Under the pieces are notes generated by a model that was given only the letters and a program-made list of their open reading frames with translations, did no database searches and was not told where the DNA came from. A stretch of DNA of 64,000 nucleotides from the NCBI RefSeq assembly GCF_002575655.3, contig NC_053036.3, positions 158,138,627-158,202,626 of the forward strand. Direction: 5' to 3'. The DNA is from Aegilops tauschii subsp. strangulata (lineage: Eukaryota; Streptophyta; Magnoliopsida; Poales; Poaceae). The position numbers and the translations under genes are program-made. Shown piece by piece: positions 11,253 through 24,249 of the stretch; position 1 is the stretch's first letter, and every line of letters starts with the position of its first letter.

Positions 11253-14200
11253 AGTTGGTATCATAGCCGACTGCCTGTAGGAATCCCCCTTCCACACTCC
11301 TTGGCCGAAGTTGAGTCTAGACATTGCAAAACTTTTACTAACATGGCTGTGCGGCCCATGGGCCCACGTCGTCATTGGGTGGTATTAGGATCTTTTATTC
11401 CTCGACCTATACTCTGGGACTCTGACCTCTCTTCTATTCGGGTGAAATGATTTTACTAACTCTGACTCTAGGTTCTCGTAACTACTTCCCCCCGGAGAGC
11501 CCCTCACTCCAGATGATTGCTTGGTGCACCGAAGGATTTCGAAGATACTCTCCGATGTTCTCGAGACTTTGTGCTCGTTGCTTTTGCAATTCCCTACCAC
11601 TGATCTATCCCTATGGATAAATACTTACACCCGTCGTTCTTAATTTTATTCCAAGTTGATCTTGTTAATACAAGATGCCCTGAACCGCTCTTCGTTGTTC
11701 CAGGAATCCTTTGAGCTTACTGCTATACAGTTCTTGCCTCATGAATACCCTTACGGATAATTCCTCGCGCTTATTGAGTATCCGCTCTTTCCGAGTTGTT
11801 CATGTGTTTCACAAAAGTTTTCGAAGTACCATTCGATCTTCCAAAAATCCTGAGCATCCTCTTGCTCTTGAAATTCTTGCTTGCTTGCATTATGGTTAAT
11901 CCCATAAGTCTGGTAATCTTATTGGCATCCTTTGTCAAATATCATTTTGAGTCCATTGATTCAATATGTTGCGAATGCTCGCAATCCTCAATCATATCCT
12001 AGAATTCATCCTTCCGGCTCAGACGTCATTTTTAACATGAGCTAGATCTCGACCAATCAAATTGTCGCCGTTTGTACCCCTAAGCTTACTCAAGTTATCC
12101 ATCCTTAATCAGAGCATTTGCTTCTGATCCTTTGATTTGGAAACTATAATTCCTTTACATGTGAGCTTTGAATTAGTCAGTTGCTTCTATAATCCAATGC
12201 CTTCACATTGTTTCTTCCTCTGGTTGTGTGCCGATACTCACCTCAGCTCCGCTATGGACCGTCGGATCCTTTGTTGGAATATCATCCGACAGTGTCTTTT
12301 GTATACAAAAACCTCGAGAAGTTCTTTCCTTGATACACAATGCCTTCAGTAAATTGTATCCTCTCGTTTTGTCACCCATGCTCTACTATCGAGCTTGAGT
12401 TATTTACCCCTGAAGTTTGTGATATATGTTTCCGCGATGCCCCGATGGGTTGAACCTAGGCCTTCCTTAATATGTGTGACCTCGAAAGTTTTCACGAGTC
12501 ATACTCTTCTGGTATTTTGCTAGATAAAATTTCAACATTACAACTTCTTCGAAAATGAGAAGTGAATGAAAGGTTATGCATTAGAGAAGTGGGAGTCGAC
12601 CTTGAACTTTGTGTTCATGCCCATGGACACGATGTAGATCTTATCATTAAAAGCTTCTCTTAAATTAATTATTCCCTTGGTATAAGTTCATCTTATATCT
12701 GGGATCTGGCCTTTTGCAATCATGGTTCGGACCATGTTCTCCTTTAAATACTATTTCTCGTACACGTTTAAGCACTTGTCTTCTGCAGAGCAATACCCCA
12801 GTCCAACCTCTACTTTGGTTTGTCGTCGAGTATTACCCCCCTGGTATCTCGAGATTATCACGGAACTGCATAACTTCTTATGAGTTCTCCATCAAGTGCT
12901 ACATTCTCATTGATTCCAAATTTTCACGGGCTTCGAGTTATTAAACACTCAAGGACATCGATAACTGAATCGAGTCCGTGTCGCGATTAAACAACTCTTA
13001 GTAATCTTCTTTTCTTACGAGTTTGTACTCGATCACGACATTCCTAGCCTGATCGGCTATATCATTACCATGCTAAATTTTAACTGTGCTACCTGGTCCT
13101 TCTTCCCGGAGCACAATTTTCGACGATGAACTAACCTTACGTCGATCCTCCTCGTCATATCATTTCGCCTTGAACAACAAGCTTGGTTTCGAGTTTGTGT
13201 CGTACCCTTGGTTCCAATAACCTTTCGCTTCATCATTCCTTTAACTTGACGTCGTCGCCGATCGATTACATCTTCATGAACTCTCGCGACAAATGTGTCG
13301 TGAATATCATCAACATTCTGAGCTCTTCCAAGAGATCTATCGAATTTTGATGAGAAATACCATCCTTTGCCCTTGATGGTTTGGGTTATCATCGACAACA
13401 TTATTGCATTCCCCCCCCCAACACAAAAACTTGTTCTTGTTTTGTGTTGTACCTTGAGTTCCTTGCTATCTAACTTATGTTATGTTCTACCGTGGAGTAT
13501 TACCATCTTTGATGTCAAGAATGTCGTGAGCATTTCTCCTCCTCTTAGAAATTCTCCGTATGATGATACTTCTCACCATCACCATTCTTCCTTGGTCCCC
13601 GTGTTGTTTTTAACTAGGATACCAATATGCTAACGATGTTGTTTGAGTTCTGTACTTCTAGCAACCCTATTGCTTTGAAGTTAACGATTGACAGTTCGTT
13701 CTTAGACTTTTGGTTATTGAATCGTCACTGTAACATTGATCTTGCTGCCTAAGGTCATATTCCGGGCACACGTTTCGACTAATGATTGATGGTGTATGTT
13801 TTCCTTGAGCATACAACATTATATCATTTGAATTGACAAGTGTTATCTCCGTGTTCACATAATTGTGGAAATCCATCTTTTGGAAATCTCGATGAATTGT
13901 CCTTAGCCCATCAGCCACCTCCTTGCCCTCTCCTTGGGTTAATGATGAACTCTTGTTAACGGAAATCACTTCATAGTTCATTTCCTGAGAATCTTACAGT
14001 GTCATCCCGTCAATTTGCCTGGCACCTTTTCTTCTCAGGCATCCTGAGTCTGAGGTTTCCTAACACCGATCAAATCTGAATCTCGGTCAGCTATGATGGT
14101 TGGAGCATATTTTCAAGAGTTATAACATTGGTCTTTATATGACCTGGTAAGGTGATGTCATGCCTAGCACACTTGACTGGAGGACCTATTGTTATAGTTC

Positions 14201-15437
14201 TTCCTTTCAGCAAGGTTATCCATTCTTCCATGAGGAAATTGTAAGACTTATTCTACAAGTTATTCCTGATGCATCCATTGAGTATCCAAAGTCCGACCCT
14301 TACTTGAAGACCATGGCAATGCTATCCCAAAGCATGTCTGTGGTACTCCGATTTTTGATAAGAACATTTGAAGCCCAATGCTAAATGTTTTCTTGCTCAA
14401 TTATCCAAACACCGTTGTATGGGTAATGTCATGAAATTTCTCTCCCCTTACCTAAAGAGTTTTCTACATTATATCCTGTCATGAATATCATGCTCTGCTT
14501 ATCTTTGGGAAGGATATACCCCTGAAATATCTGATAATCATATTTTCCTTTCCATTGTTTGGTTTAACCTTCTTGTGATCTATATGATCTAAGAAGTAAT
14601 ATTCTCCTGCTTATGTAAACACCTCGGTGTACAATTCTGTCAGCAAGACCCTGTTACTTTTTTTGATGACATTTCGGTAACCGCCGATGGACGAGAACTT
14701 TGCCTACTGGTCTGCCTCGTTTCAACGAGCAGGAAAATGGTTCTCTTCGTCCCTCGCCCTTGGTACCGACGTTGTTGCCGACATAATCGACAGGCTACCC
14801 TCTGACATGTCTTGCTATCATGACCGTGCAAGATGTCACCGTTCCTCCTACTTTTAATCCACATGGTGGGCCCATAACCCACTGTTCCACATGATCGAAA
14901 CCTGACTCTCCTGTATACCCCCTGTTCCCAAGGTTGTTCCTCGCACGTGGCCTCATATATAATTCACGAGCCACCTCCCGAGAGATCATCAATTCTGGTA
15001 TCAAACACAAAACTTATTCCCATTGCTCTGGACCCCTTTTACACTTTGTTTCGGGCATCGAACGATTGCCTACCCGCTCGAGACTTCTCATGGTACCTTC
15101 TTACTTTGCTCTCGATATTTTCTTAAGTTCCAGATCGAGAGTTACTTTCCGCCACCTTCCCCGATGTTAACTACCAGATAGTCAACCTTGCAGAGGTCCG
15201 TTCTCCCGGAATACCCCCTTTATACATTCGTAAGTACGATTGAGTTCCAGAAGAAAGGGTGCCGACTTCAGCATGATGACCTGAAGCAGAGAAATGAAGA
15301 CATCAACATAATGGATCGACCTCTCTGAGAACAGCAACCAAGACCGAGAAGACTCGTTAGAATTTCGCGACCAAATCCCTTCCCCCTTACTTCCCCTCTT
15401 AAATCTCGGGACGAGATTTCTTGTAGTGGAGGAGAAT
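11253..15437 (+). other. Internal domain of the outer retrotransposon, no gag-pol
   Basis: About 4.2 kb between the LTRs. It opens with a tRNA-Met-type primer site (TGGTATCATAGC at 11256) and ends with a purine tract (AGTGGAGGAGAA). A short ATG reading frame at 11343 stops within about 40 codons. No zinc knuckle, aspartic protease, reverse transcriptase or integrase motif is visible in any frame; the many 60-115-codon ORFs are random. This is the layout of a non-autonomous element, with strong decay as the alternative. Confidence 0.8.
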
Positions 15438-18400
15438 TGTGACGCCCGGGTAATTAAGCTATAGTAATCCCACGCTAATGGTGCCACGTTACCTCCGTTA
15501 CTGTTGCTAATCTATCGTTAGATCAAAACCGGTCCAAAATTCAAATTCAAAATTTGGTAAATAATAAAAGTTTTCAAACATTAAAATAAAAATGTTCGGT
15601 TTGTACTAAATATTACATAGATAATTACGGTGTAGAAGACAAAGTTTTATAAAATGCATAAATATTTTAAATTGAATTAAAACAGAAGAGAAAATAAATA
15701 AAAGGAAGCAAATACAAAAGAGAAAAACAAAAGACCAAAAATATATATATATATATAAGAGAGACCCCCTGGGCTTCGGCCCAGCTGACCACAGGCCCAA
15801 CTGGGCCAACCCACCAGGCCCAGCCGACCACTCCCCCCACTCCCTCTTATCCACTCCCCCCCGCAAACCCTAACCCACTACCCCCACTTCCCCACTCCCC
15901 CTTGTCAGCCCCCACCTCCCGATCCGATCTGGATCGGGGAAGGGGATCGAGGCCGCCCCCTTGCCCGTCGCCGTTGGACGCCGCCGCCCGGAACCCGCGA
16001 CCCCTCGCCGGCCTGCTCCCTCTCCGGCGCCGTCGTCCCCGTCACCCTCCTCGCGCACCGCTGCCACGATCCCTACGCCCCCCGTGAGCACGCCTCGCGC
16101 CCCTCCTCCTCTCTCCCTTGTCACTGCTCACTGCGCCCGAGCTCGCGCACGCCTCGCCGCGCCCGTGCGCGTCCTGCACCCGCGCTCGCGGCACCCCGAC
16201 CGCACGCTCCCGCTCCGCTGTGGCCTCCCCCTGCCGCACGCATGTCCGAGCCCCGCCTCGCCCTGTCGCTGCCAAGCGAGGCCGCCGTCGCCTTAGGCCC
16301 CTGCTCGCCATGCCCGATCTCCCTCCTCGGCGTCCATCGCAACGCTCCGGCCTCCCCGTGCGGCTGCCCGCTGCTCCGGCGCCATCCTCGCCCGGCCGCG
16401 CCACCGCGACCTCCTCCCGCTCGCGCCTGCTGCCATGGCCGCGCGCGCCGCCGTGCCTCTGCACCCCTGCTGCTGCTCCTCTGTCGGCCCCCGCACTCCG
16501 TCCCCTGCGCCACCGACGCCGCCGCGCCGTTGGCCATCGCGGCCGCCCTGACCTCTAGCCTCGCCCCGCCGCTCCCTGCGGGCGAGCGCCCGCACCGGCG
16601 CCCGTAGCGCCCGCTAACCCGCATCGGCCCCTGGGCCTATGACGTGTAGGCCCCGCCTAGAGCATGTTTTAGTAAAAAATAATAATAGTAAATAATTAAA
16701 TTAAATAAATAAATAATTAGTTTAATTAACTTAATTAATCCTCTTAATTAATCTAATTAACTCATGTTAATTAACCGAGACACTTAGTTAAAACTAATTA
16801 ACTCTGATTAGCTAATCTGTGACATTGACAACCGGGACCCACGCATCTGTTGACCCAGTCAAACCCCCTGTTGACTGCTGACGTCATGATGACATCAGCA
16901 TGCACTATTCTGGATAATGTTAAATTAAAATAATTAAATAAATCCTAAAAATGATTTAAACCTTTTAGAATTAATATAAAATAAAAAGTAGCTCAGATGA
17001 AAAAACTTTGTACATGAAAGTTGCTCAGAACGACGAGACAATTCCGGATACGCGGCCCATTCGTCCGCCACACATCCCTAGCATAGCAAACACGCAACTT
17101 CCCCCCTCCGGTTCATCTGTCCAAAAACGCGAAACACCGGGGATACTTTCCCGGATGTTCCCCCCTTCGCCGGTATCACCTCTTACCGCGTTAGGGCACA
17201 CCTAACACCGCTGTTTGCTTTGTCATGCATCGTTATGCATCTGTTTGCATTGTATTCATTGTTTCTTCCCCCTCTTCTCTCCGGTAGACTACGAGACCGA
17301 CGCCGCTGCTGGTGCCCCGACCGACTACGCTGTTGACGACCCCTACTTGCCAGAGCAACCAGGCAAGCCCCCCCTTGATCACCAGATATCGCCTATTCCT
17401 TATCTATACTGCTTGCATTAGAGTAGTGTAGCATGTTACTGTTTTCGGTTAATCCTATTCTGCTGCATAGCCTGTCCTTGCTACTACTGTTGTTACCTTT
17501 ACCTGCAATCCTAAATACTTAGTATAGGATGCTAGTTTTCCATCAGTGGCCATACATTCTTGTCCGTATGCCATGCTATACTATCGGGCCATGATCACTA
17601 GGGAGGTTATCACGGGTATATACTATATACTTTATATACATGACACATGTGGTGACTAAAGTCGGGTCAGCTCGTTGAGTACCCGCAAGTGATTCTGATG
17701 AGGGGGCTGAAAGGACAGGTGGCTCCATCCTGGTAGAGGTGAGCCTGGGTTCCTGACGGCCCCCGACTGTTACTTTGTGGCAGAGCGACACGGCAGGTTG
17801 AGACCACCTAGGAGAGAGGTGGGCCTGGCCCTGGTCGGCGTCTGCGGATACTTAAAAATAACACGCTTAACGAGTTCTTGGTATTTGATCTGAGTCTGGC
17901 CATTTGGTCTATACGCACTAACCAACTACGTGGGAAAGATATGGGCACTCGACGTCGTGGTATCAGCCGAAGCCTTCGTGACGTCAGCGACTGAGCGGCG
18001 CGCGCCGGGTTGGACCGCGTAACGTGACTTCCTTTGAAATGGAGGTTGCTAGGTCTGCTCTCCGGCCGCGTACGCAACGTGCAAGTGTGCAATGGGCGAT
18101 GGGCCCAGACCCCTGCGCGCATAGGATTTAGACCGGCACGCTGACTTCTCTGTTGTGCCTAGGTGGGGCTGCGACGTGTTGATCTTCCGCGGCCGGGCAT
18201 GACCCAGAAAAGTGTGTCCGGCCAAATGGGATCGAGCGTGTTGGGTTATGTGGTGCACCCCTGCAGGGAAGTTTATCTATTCGAATAGCCGTGTCCCTCG
18301 GTAAAGGGACGACCCGGAGTTGTACCTTGACCATATGACAACTAGAACCAGATACTTAATAAAACGCACCCTTCCAAGTGCCAGATACAACCCGGTGATC

Positions 18401-18571
18401 GCTCTCTAACAGGGCGACGAGGAGGGGATCGCCGGGTAGGATTATGCTATGCGACGCTACTTGGTGAACTTACCATCTACTCTCTTCTACATGCTGCAAG
18501 ATGGAGGTGGCCAGAAGCGTAGTCTTCGACAAGATTAGCTATCCCCCTCATTCTGGCTTTCTGCAGTTCAG
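15438..18571 (+). repeat. 3' LTR of the outer retrotransposon, left part
   Basis: It matches the 5' LTR from its first base (TGTGACGCCCGG) up to the GTTCAG preceding the CACTA insertion. Differences include a small deletion near 16130 relative to the 5' LTR and scattered substitutions. The remaining 0.5 kb lies 38.7 kb downstream at 57236-57730. Confidence 0.93.
18569..18571. other. Target-site duplication CAG (left copy)
   Basis: CAG immediately precedes the CACTAC terminus, and CAG again follows the opposite terminus at 57233-57235. The undisturbed 5' LTR has a single CAG at this point (GTTCAGTCCACC), which proves the 3-bp duplication expected for CACTA transposons. Confidence 0.95.
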
Positions 18572-18600
18572 CACTACAAAAAAAAGACACATCCGTGACA
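18572..18600 (+). repeat. CACTA left terminal inverted repeat
   Basis: The 29 bases at the left end pair with the right end at 57204-57232, differing by one A in the homopolymer and a few substitutions. The CACTA 5' terminus and the CCGTGA block are conserved in both. Confidence 0.9.
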
Positions 18601-19117
18601 TTTTGGGCCGAACGAAAAAAATTCTGTCATACATATGACACTTCTATGACGATAATTGTGACAAAACCCGGTATCATCATAGATGTGGTGGACTCCTACT
18701 TCTATGACAAAAAATCATGACAGAAAATGGGCTTTTCGTCCTGGGCGGGCCAGAGACGCAGCTGCATGACATTCTTTGGGCCGTCCATGACGGAAAAAGG
18801 CGTGGTAGAAGCGAGGGGGAGGAAAATTTCGGGGATTTCCCGGTTACGGTGGGAGGTCGGGGGCCGAGCGATGCGCGTTCTCTCGTACACGTACGCGCGT
18901 GTGTGCGAGGCGTTGGCTCTAACTGAACCCGAGCGAGGCGTTGGGCTCTAACTGAACCCGAGCGATTGCACTGTAGGCTACGCGTTACTGAACCCGAGCA
19001 ATCGATCGATGGCTGTTAACTAAACCCGATCGAGCGATTCCTTCGCTACTGCTGCTAACTGAAGCCGATCGATTGGATGAATAGTGAGTGTTGGGGGGGG
19101 GTAGGATGAACAGTGAG

Positions 19118-19515
19118 CGGTGGCGTTGCCTCTGGATGAACAGGACCCCGTGGTGTGGAGGGCTGAATGAAGAGTAGACGGTGGAGGGGTGCCCGTGGAG
19201 GGGTGGTTGAACAGGACCCCGTGGTGTGGAGGGCTGGATGAACAGTAGACGGTGGAGGGGTGGTTGAACAGGACCCCGTGGTGTGGAGGGCTGGATGAAC
19301 AGTAGACGGTGGAGGGGTGCCCGTGGAGGGGTGGTTGAACAGGACCCCATGGTGTGGAGGGCTGGATGAACAGTAGAAGGTGGAGGGTGGTTGAACAGTA
19401 GCCGGTGGAGTAGCGCGCGGTGGAGGCTGGATGAACAGGAGCCCGTGGAGGCTGGAGGAGCTCGATGGTAGCCCGTGGAGGCTGGAGGAGGTCGACGGTG
19501 GAGATGAACAGTATC
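19118..19515. repeat. GGTGGAGGGG / GATGAACAG minisatellite
   Basis: Irregular tandem units mix 'GGATGAACAG', 'CCCGTGGTGTGGAG' and 'GGTGGAGGGGTG'. The blocks around 19200, 19260 and 19330 are almost identical over about 50-70 bases. The repeats create long ORFs on the minus strand rich in His, Pro and Ser, which are not credible proteins. Confidence 0.8.
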
Positions 19516-20246
19516 CCGTGCAGTCCCGTTTCGCGGTACGCCACACCCCTCCCGATCAACAGGACCCCCGTTTCGACCGTAACGCTCCAACACAAGTCCG
19601 TTTCCTCCGTTTTGCGGTACGCCACACCCCTCCCGATCAACAGGACCCCCGTTTCGACCGTAGGAGGTCCGTTTCCTCCGTTTTGCGGTACGCCACACCC
19701 CTCCCGATGAACAGGATCCCGTTTCGAACGTGGCCGGTCGAACACAAGGTCGTTTCCTCCGTTTTGCGGTACGCCAGGCCTCGTTTCCATCGCCTGTTCC
19801 GTCCAAGCCCTCCCGATGAACACGACCACGCATTCCGTTCCGACCCAGCCGGTTGGCTCCCACACGCTCCGTTGCCTCCCGATGAACACGACGCATTCCG
19901 TTGCCTCCCCATGAACACGACGCATTCCACTGCCTCCCCATGAACACGACGACGACGCTGTTTCTCCTTTCCGACCCAGCCATGTACACGAGCCCTGGCC
20001 GTACGTATGCGCGAGTAGGCGTTCGAGACCCTGCCCGTATGTACGTACGTGGCCGTATTTTCTTTCTTGCACCCTGACCGCTGTACGTACGTGTACATGC
20101 TACGTGCGCGCCTCTACTACGACACGTACGCGCCTCTACTACGACACGTGCGCGCCTCTACATCGACCAGTATATATGTACGTACACGTTCGCGGCCAGA
20201 ATGACAACGCTACGTACGCTTCGACCAGGTGGGTACCGACTGTCAG

Positions 20247-20530
20247 GCACTTCCTTGCTTGCGAAGATGTAGCTGGTGGGTCCCAGTAGTCAGGGGGGCG
20301 AATCGTTTTTTTTGCACGGACGCACTTCCTTGCGTGCGAAGGTGTAGCTGCTGGGTCCCAGCAGTCAGGGGGGAATCGTTTTGTTTTTTTTGCCCGGACG
20401 CACTTCCTCGCGTGCGAAGATGTAGCTGGTGGGTCCCAGCAGTCAGGGGGCGAATCGTTTTTTTCGGACGCACTTCCTTGCATGTGAAGATGTAGCTGGT
20501 GGGTCCCAGCAGTCAGGGGGAAACGTTTTT
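20247..20530. repeat. 70-78-bp tandem array, four copies
   Basis: Units begin GCACTTCCTTGC at 20247, 20322, 20400 and 20470. Each contains AGATGTAGCTGGTGGGTCCC and ends in a T-rich run. Fragments of the same unit recur between 21150 and 21400. Confidence 0.85.
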
Positions 20531-20535
20531 TCGCG

Positions 20536-21840
20536 AAATACGATGGCCCGTCCGGTGGGTCCCCGCTGTCAGGTGGATGAATAATTATTTTGCGCGTAAT
20601 AAGGAGGCACTTCCTTGCTGCAGCCGTGGACCCAGCTGTCAGCCTCTCCACGTACAGTCCACGTCCGATGGAAGCCATTCCTTGACCACGTTGACCATGC
20701 CGCGCTGAGAGCACCACGGCGGTGGACGACGGCGAGGCCTAGGAAGGGGACGACGCAGAGCCGGGGAATATGCGGCAGTGGATGCCCACGCGTAGAGGAG
20801 TATGAGGGTTCACTCGTTCGGCTGCGGTGTGAGGCTGCCGTCGCCGCAGAATAACAGGGGGTGTGGGTGCGTAGAGGGATGGCCTGGCCAGCGGCGGGAG
20901 TAGTAGGGGGCGGTGAGGCCTCCGCGGCATCACAGCCGGCCACGGGCGGCAGGAGCAGGCGGCACGACCGGCGCTGCTTTGGGCGGCTGGAGCAAGAAGA
21001 CCAGAGGTTGAAGAAGCACTACGGCCGTTGGATGGACATCGTACGGTCACTGGAGCTAGAATCGTTCATATATTGACTAAAGTTGACAAAGCCCTCCGTC
21101 ACCGTCAACTTAGTTGACCCACAAGTCAGCCTCCCACTATTGTGGGTCCCAGCTAGCAAGGGGGTATTCATTTTTGTGTGCGTAATAAGGTGGCACTTCC
21201 GGTGGGTCCGAGCTGACAGCGGGGGGAACGTTTTTTCACGAAATATGGTGGCCCGTCCTGTGGGTCCCAGCAGTCAGGGGAAACATTTTTTTTCGCGAAA
21301 TACTGGTGGCCCGTCCGGTGGGTCTCTGCTGTCAGGTGGAGGAATAATTATTTTCCGCGTAATAAGGAGGCACTTCCTTGCGGCTGGATGTGGACCCAGC
21401 TGTCAGCCTCTCCACGTATAGTACTCTTCCGATGGAAGTCGGTCGTTGACCACATTGACCACGCCGCGCCGAGAGCACCACGGCAGTGGACGACGGCGAG
21501 GCCTAGGAAGGGGACGACGCGGAGCCGGGGAAGACGCGGAAGTGGAAGCCCGCGCGGAGAGGAGTACGAGAGTTCAGCGGTTCGGCTGCGGTGTGAGGCT
21601 GGCGTCGCCGTAGAATAACAGGGGGTGTGGGTGAGTAGAGGGATGCCCTGGCCAGCGGTGGGAGTAGTAGGGGGTGCTAAGGCCTGCGCGGCAGCACAGC
21701 CGGCCACGGGAGGCGGGAGTAGGCGGTCCCGCCGGCGCTGCTTTGGCGGCTGGAGCAAGAACATCAGAGATTGAAGAAACACGACGGCCGTTGGATTGAC
21801 ATCCAACGGTTACGTCTGCTAGAATCGTTTGTTGACGTAT
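20536..21840. repeat. Tandem duplication of about 760 bp in the left subterminal region
   Basis: The segment starting at about 20538 (GGCCCGTCCGGTGGGTCC) recurs from about 21306 and stays similar to the 'AGAATCGTT' block near 21058 and 21823. A partial, more diverged third copy appears around 22560-22810, including the GGCGGCTGGAG block. The shared parts include a Gly/Arg-type GC-rich frame, but no consistent ORF survives in all copies. Confidence 0.8.
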
Positions 21841-22867
21841 ATAATAACTAAAAAAATCTTGCATACGCGTCAACTAAACAGGCCCACAAGTCAGACCACT
21901 CCCTGTTTTTTTTAATAATTTATATATAGCTCATGGCAACTTCTTATGCAATTTATTGCAGTCGTTTTTTTGGTTGGCCAGGGCCAATTTCGCATATTTC
22001 TGTGAGTTCCAAACTATTTTTAATACCGAAATGTCGAGCCAGATTTAAAGTACTTTGAAGATATATTTAAATTAGGTTAATGCCCAGTGAAATAGGAATC
22101 TGAAAATGTGAAAAAATTCAGAAATTATAAAGTAATTGCCAATTTGTCATCTGTTTTTATATTTACAACCCATTTCATATTACTTTCAAGATTTGCAGGC
22201 GTCTTGAAAGAGTTGCAGCCCATCAGGGCGTAGAAAAATAAGTTGGCCTGGATTGGGTATTCTTTAGAAAAAATAAACTGGGCTCATTTTCACAAAGAAA
22301 AAATAGCTGGGCTGGTCACATGGTGAACATAAAATATAAGCCTGGGCTAGACGGGCCACAACCCAGTTCAAACCCAGCTCCGTCTCAACAATACCAAGCA
22401 AAAAAAGTACTGCTCGAGTAGCTACGTCCCAGGTGTCAGCCGATCTTGTGATGTTCTCTTGTCTATTGACTATATACGCTAACAATGTCGTGGGTCCCAG
22501 ATGTCAGGAAAACACTAGGAGGAAGCATTTTATTTTTCCATATGCTGACGTGGTGGGCCCCTAATGTCATCCTCTCCACGTACTTCTGCCGATTCCTGTT
22601 GTTTGTTGACCATGTTGACAACGCGAGAGGGCGGTGCCGCGGCGAGCGCACCAAAGCGCGCGGAGGACGTCGGCGTTAACGATTTAGGAGACGGTGGGGC
22701 GGCGATGCGTGCGCTGAGGCGCAACCAGCCGTGGGAGGCGGAAGACGGCGGCCCCGTCGGCGCTGGTTTGGTTTTGGCGGCTGGAGGAATACAGGACTGA
22801 AGAAACACGACAGACTGTAAAAGCAGCAGGAGTACTTAACAACCTTAACTGAAACCAGCAGGGGCAC

Positions 22868-24178
22868 TTAACAACCAAAGCTGAAAGCAACGTGGTCAAT
22901 AAACAGGATATTCGCTTTAGAGCCATGGAAAAGCATGAACATAATTTTCTGTCCTATTCTCCAAGATGGACGGGCCTTCATTATTTGAGACCACCCATGA
23001 ATAAGTATCTTTTCACCTCCAAGGGGAATTGAGTAGGTCGACATAACCATCATGTTGTGACCAAGCGCAAGTCTGACCCGACCATGGTCAGGCATCTGTA
23101 TAGGAACAATAGAACTCGGCAGTTCCTGTTTCAAGAAGATCACAACTGTAAAACTGTGTATAAGCAATAGTTTATGAACAACATATATAATAGAAAACAG
23201 CTCGTACCATAAGTTTCTCGACACAGTTGGACCTGTTCAACGAGTGCAGCAGTGGCACACATATCCCATGTGGCCTTCCACCATTGAAACGCCCCACAAG
23301 GACCTCAAGACGATCAATAAAGTGTAGGTACTTGTGGATGTCGACCCAGTCAACTTCAGTGCCATTAGTAACAGCCGAGTTATTACAGAGTAACAAACGA
23401 GCAGACTGCTTAACTCTGAAAAAACCTACATGTGCCACCAATTATAAGAAAATATCAGTTAGAAGTAGCATCTTCATGAGAGATTCGTTGCTACTTCTAA
23501 AGTTAAATTGTGATTAGTTAGACAGAATAGGTGGATTAAGAAGTAATTGAGGCAACAAGCAAGAACCAGATACAAAACTAACATGGATGAACAATTGGAA
23601 CAACGTCGGGGTGGAAGATCGCAGTGAAGATGAGACCAGGTTCTGCTATTTCCATCAACATTCGTGCGCCAACTTTCAGTCCGTAACACTTGAGAAAGTT
23701 TATCCAAGTTCGGCCATAAAAAAAGCAGCGATCTTCTTGGTTCATGAACCCAACTCGGAACTTATATCCATGGCTGGTCTTCACTGTGACCATTAAACTA
23801 GTGTATTCAGTTATGGCAAGGCCGAGCATCTTGAGTACATGTGTTCTGGCAGAGCAAATAATACACTGCAGGAAAAATAATATGAGAACACAACATGTTC
23901 AAAAAAACCCCACCCTCCCGGATAGAAAAGAGGATTCTAGGAACATACTGTGCGCGTTTCAAAATGCTGTGTTAGGATGAGAAGGAACAAGTGTGGCGTC
24001 TCGCCGAGGGCGCAGAAACCTGTAGGGTACTCGCACTTTGGGCACTGCAAATGAAACACACTAGATTCAGTAGGAAGAAAAATGCATCAACAGCGGCGGC
24101 TGCCATCCTAGGATTACCTGTGACCAAGGGACTTGGATTTATCGGGGATGGATGAAGAATTCGTATCTGGTTCTCCAT
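22868..24178 (-). CDS. Two-B3-domain protein gene with a CPxC leader, spliced, apparently intact from exon 2
   Basis: Four minus-strand exons join in phase: 24044-23949, 23865-23583, 23425-23208 and 23125-22868 (stop). Each is bounded by AG and GT, and together they give 284 codons. Exon 2 encodes a short Cys motif starting CPKCEYPTGFC. The next exon holds a B3-like domain (GRTWINFLKCYGLKVGARM is the typical C-terminal half). The following exons lead to a second B3-like domain with GEKILIHGW and KARPSWRIGQKIMFML. B3 domains bind DNA in plant transcription factors, so a nuclear role is likely. The first exon is uncertain: an ATG at 24178 opens a 61-bp exon ending in a good donor, but it is one base out of phase with exon 2. 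The gene lies inside the CACTA element and has a close neighbour of the same design. Confidence 0.6.
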
Positions 24179-24249
24179 GAGAAAACCCTATGCAATCGCC
24201 GAGAGGGGGTTTTCTCTGAACAAGCAGACGAGGGAGAAGGGGATTCAGG

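Larger units (their letters stand above)
18601..22867. repeat. CACTA left subterminal region
   Basis: About 4.2 kb of repeat-rich, partly GC-rich DNA between the left terminus and the first cargo gene. Near the end are short 'TGACA' and 'CTATGAC' motifs, matched by similar ones at the other end. Further in lie a GGTGGAGGGG minisatellite, a 70-78-bp tandem array and a 760-bp tandem duplication, annotated separately. Long stop-free frames (for example 19020-20072 minus) are a by-product of the low-complexity repeats and are not called as genes. In CACTA elements such regions hold binding sites for the TNP1-type protein; that role is inferred here. Confidence 0.75.

Noticed and set aside
11385..15487. 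Scattered 60-115-codon ORFs in the internal domain of the outer retrotransposon
   Set aside because: They lie on both strands, are short and have no gag or pol motif.
18985..20072. Minus-strand ORFs of 334 and 350 codons
   Set aside because: They are created by the GGTGGAGGGG minisatellite and GC-rich repeats; overlapping frames are equally open and the proteins are low-complexity.
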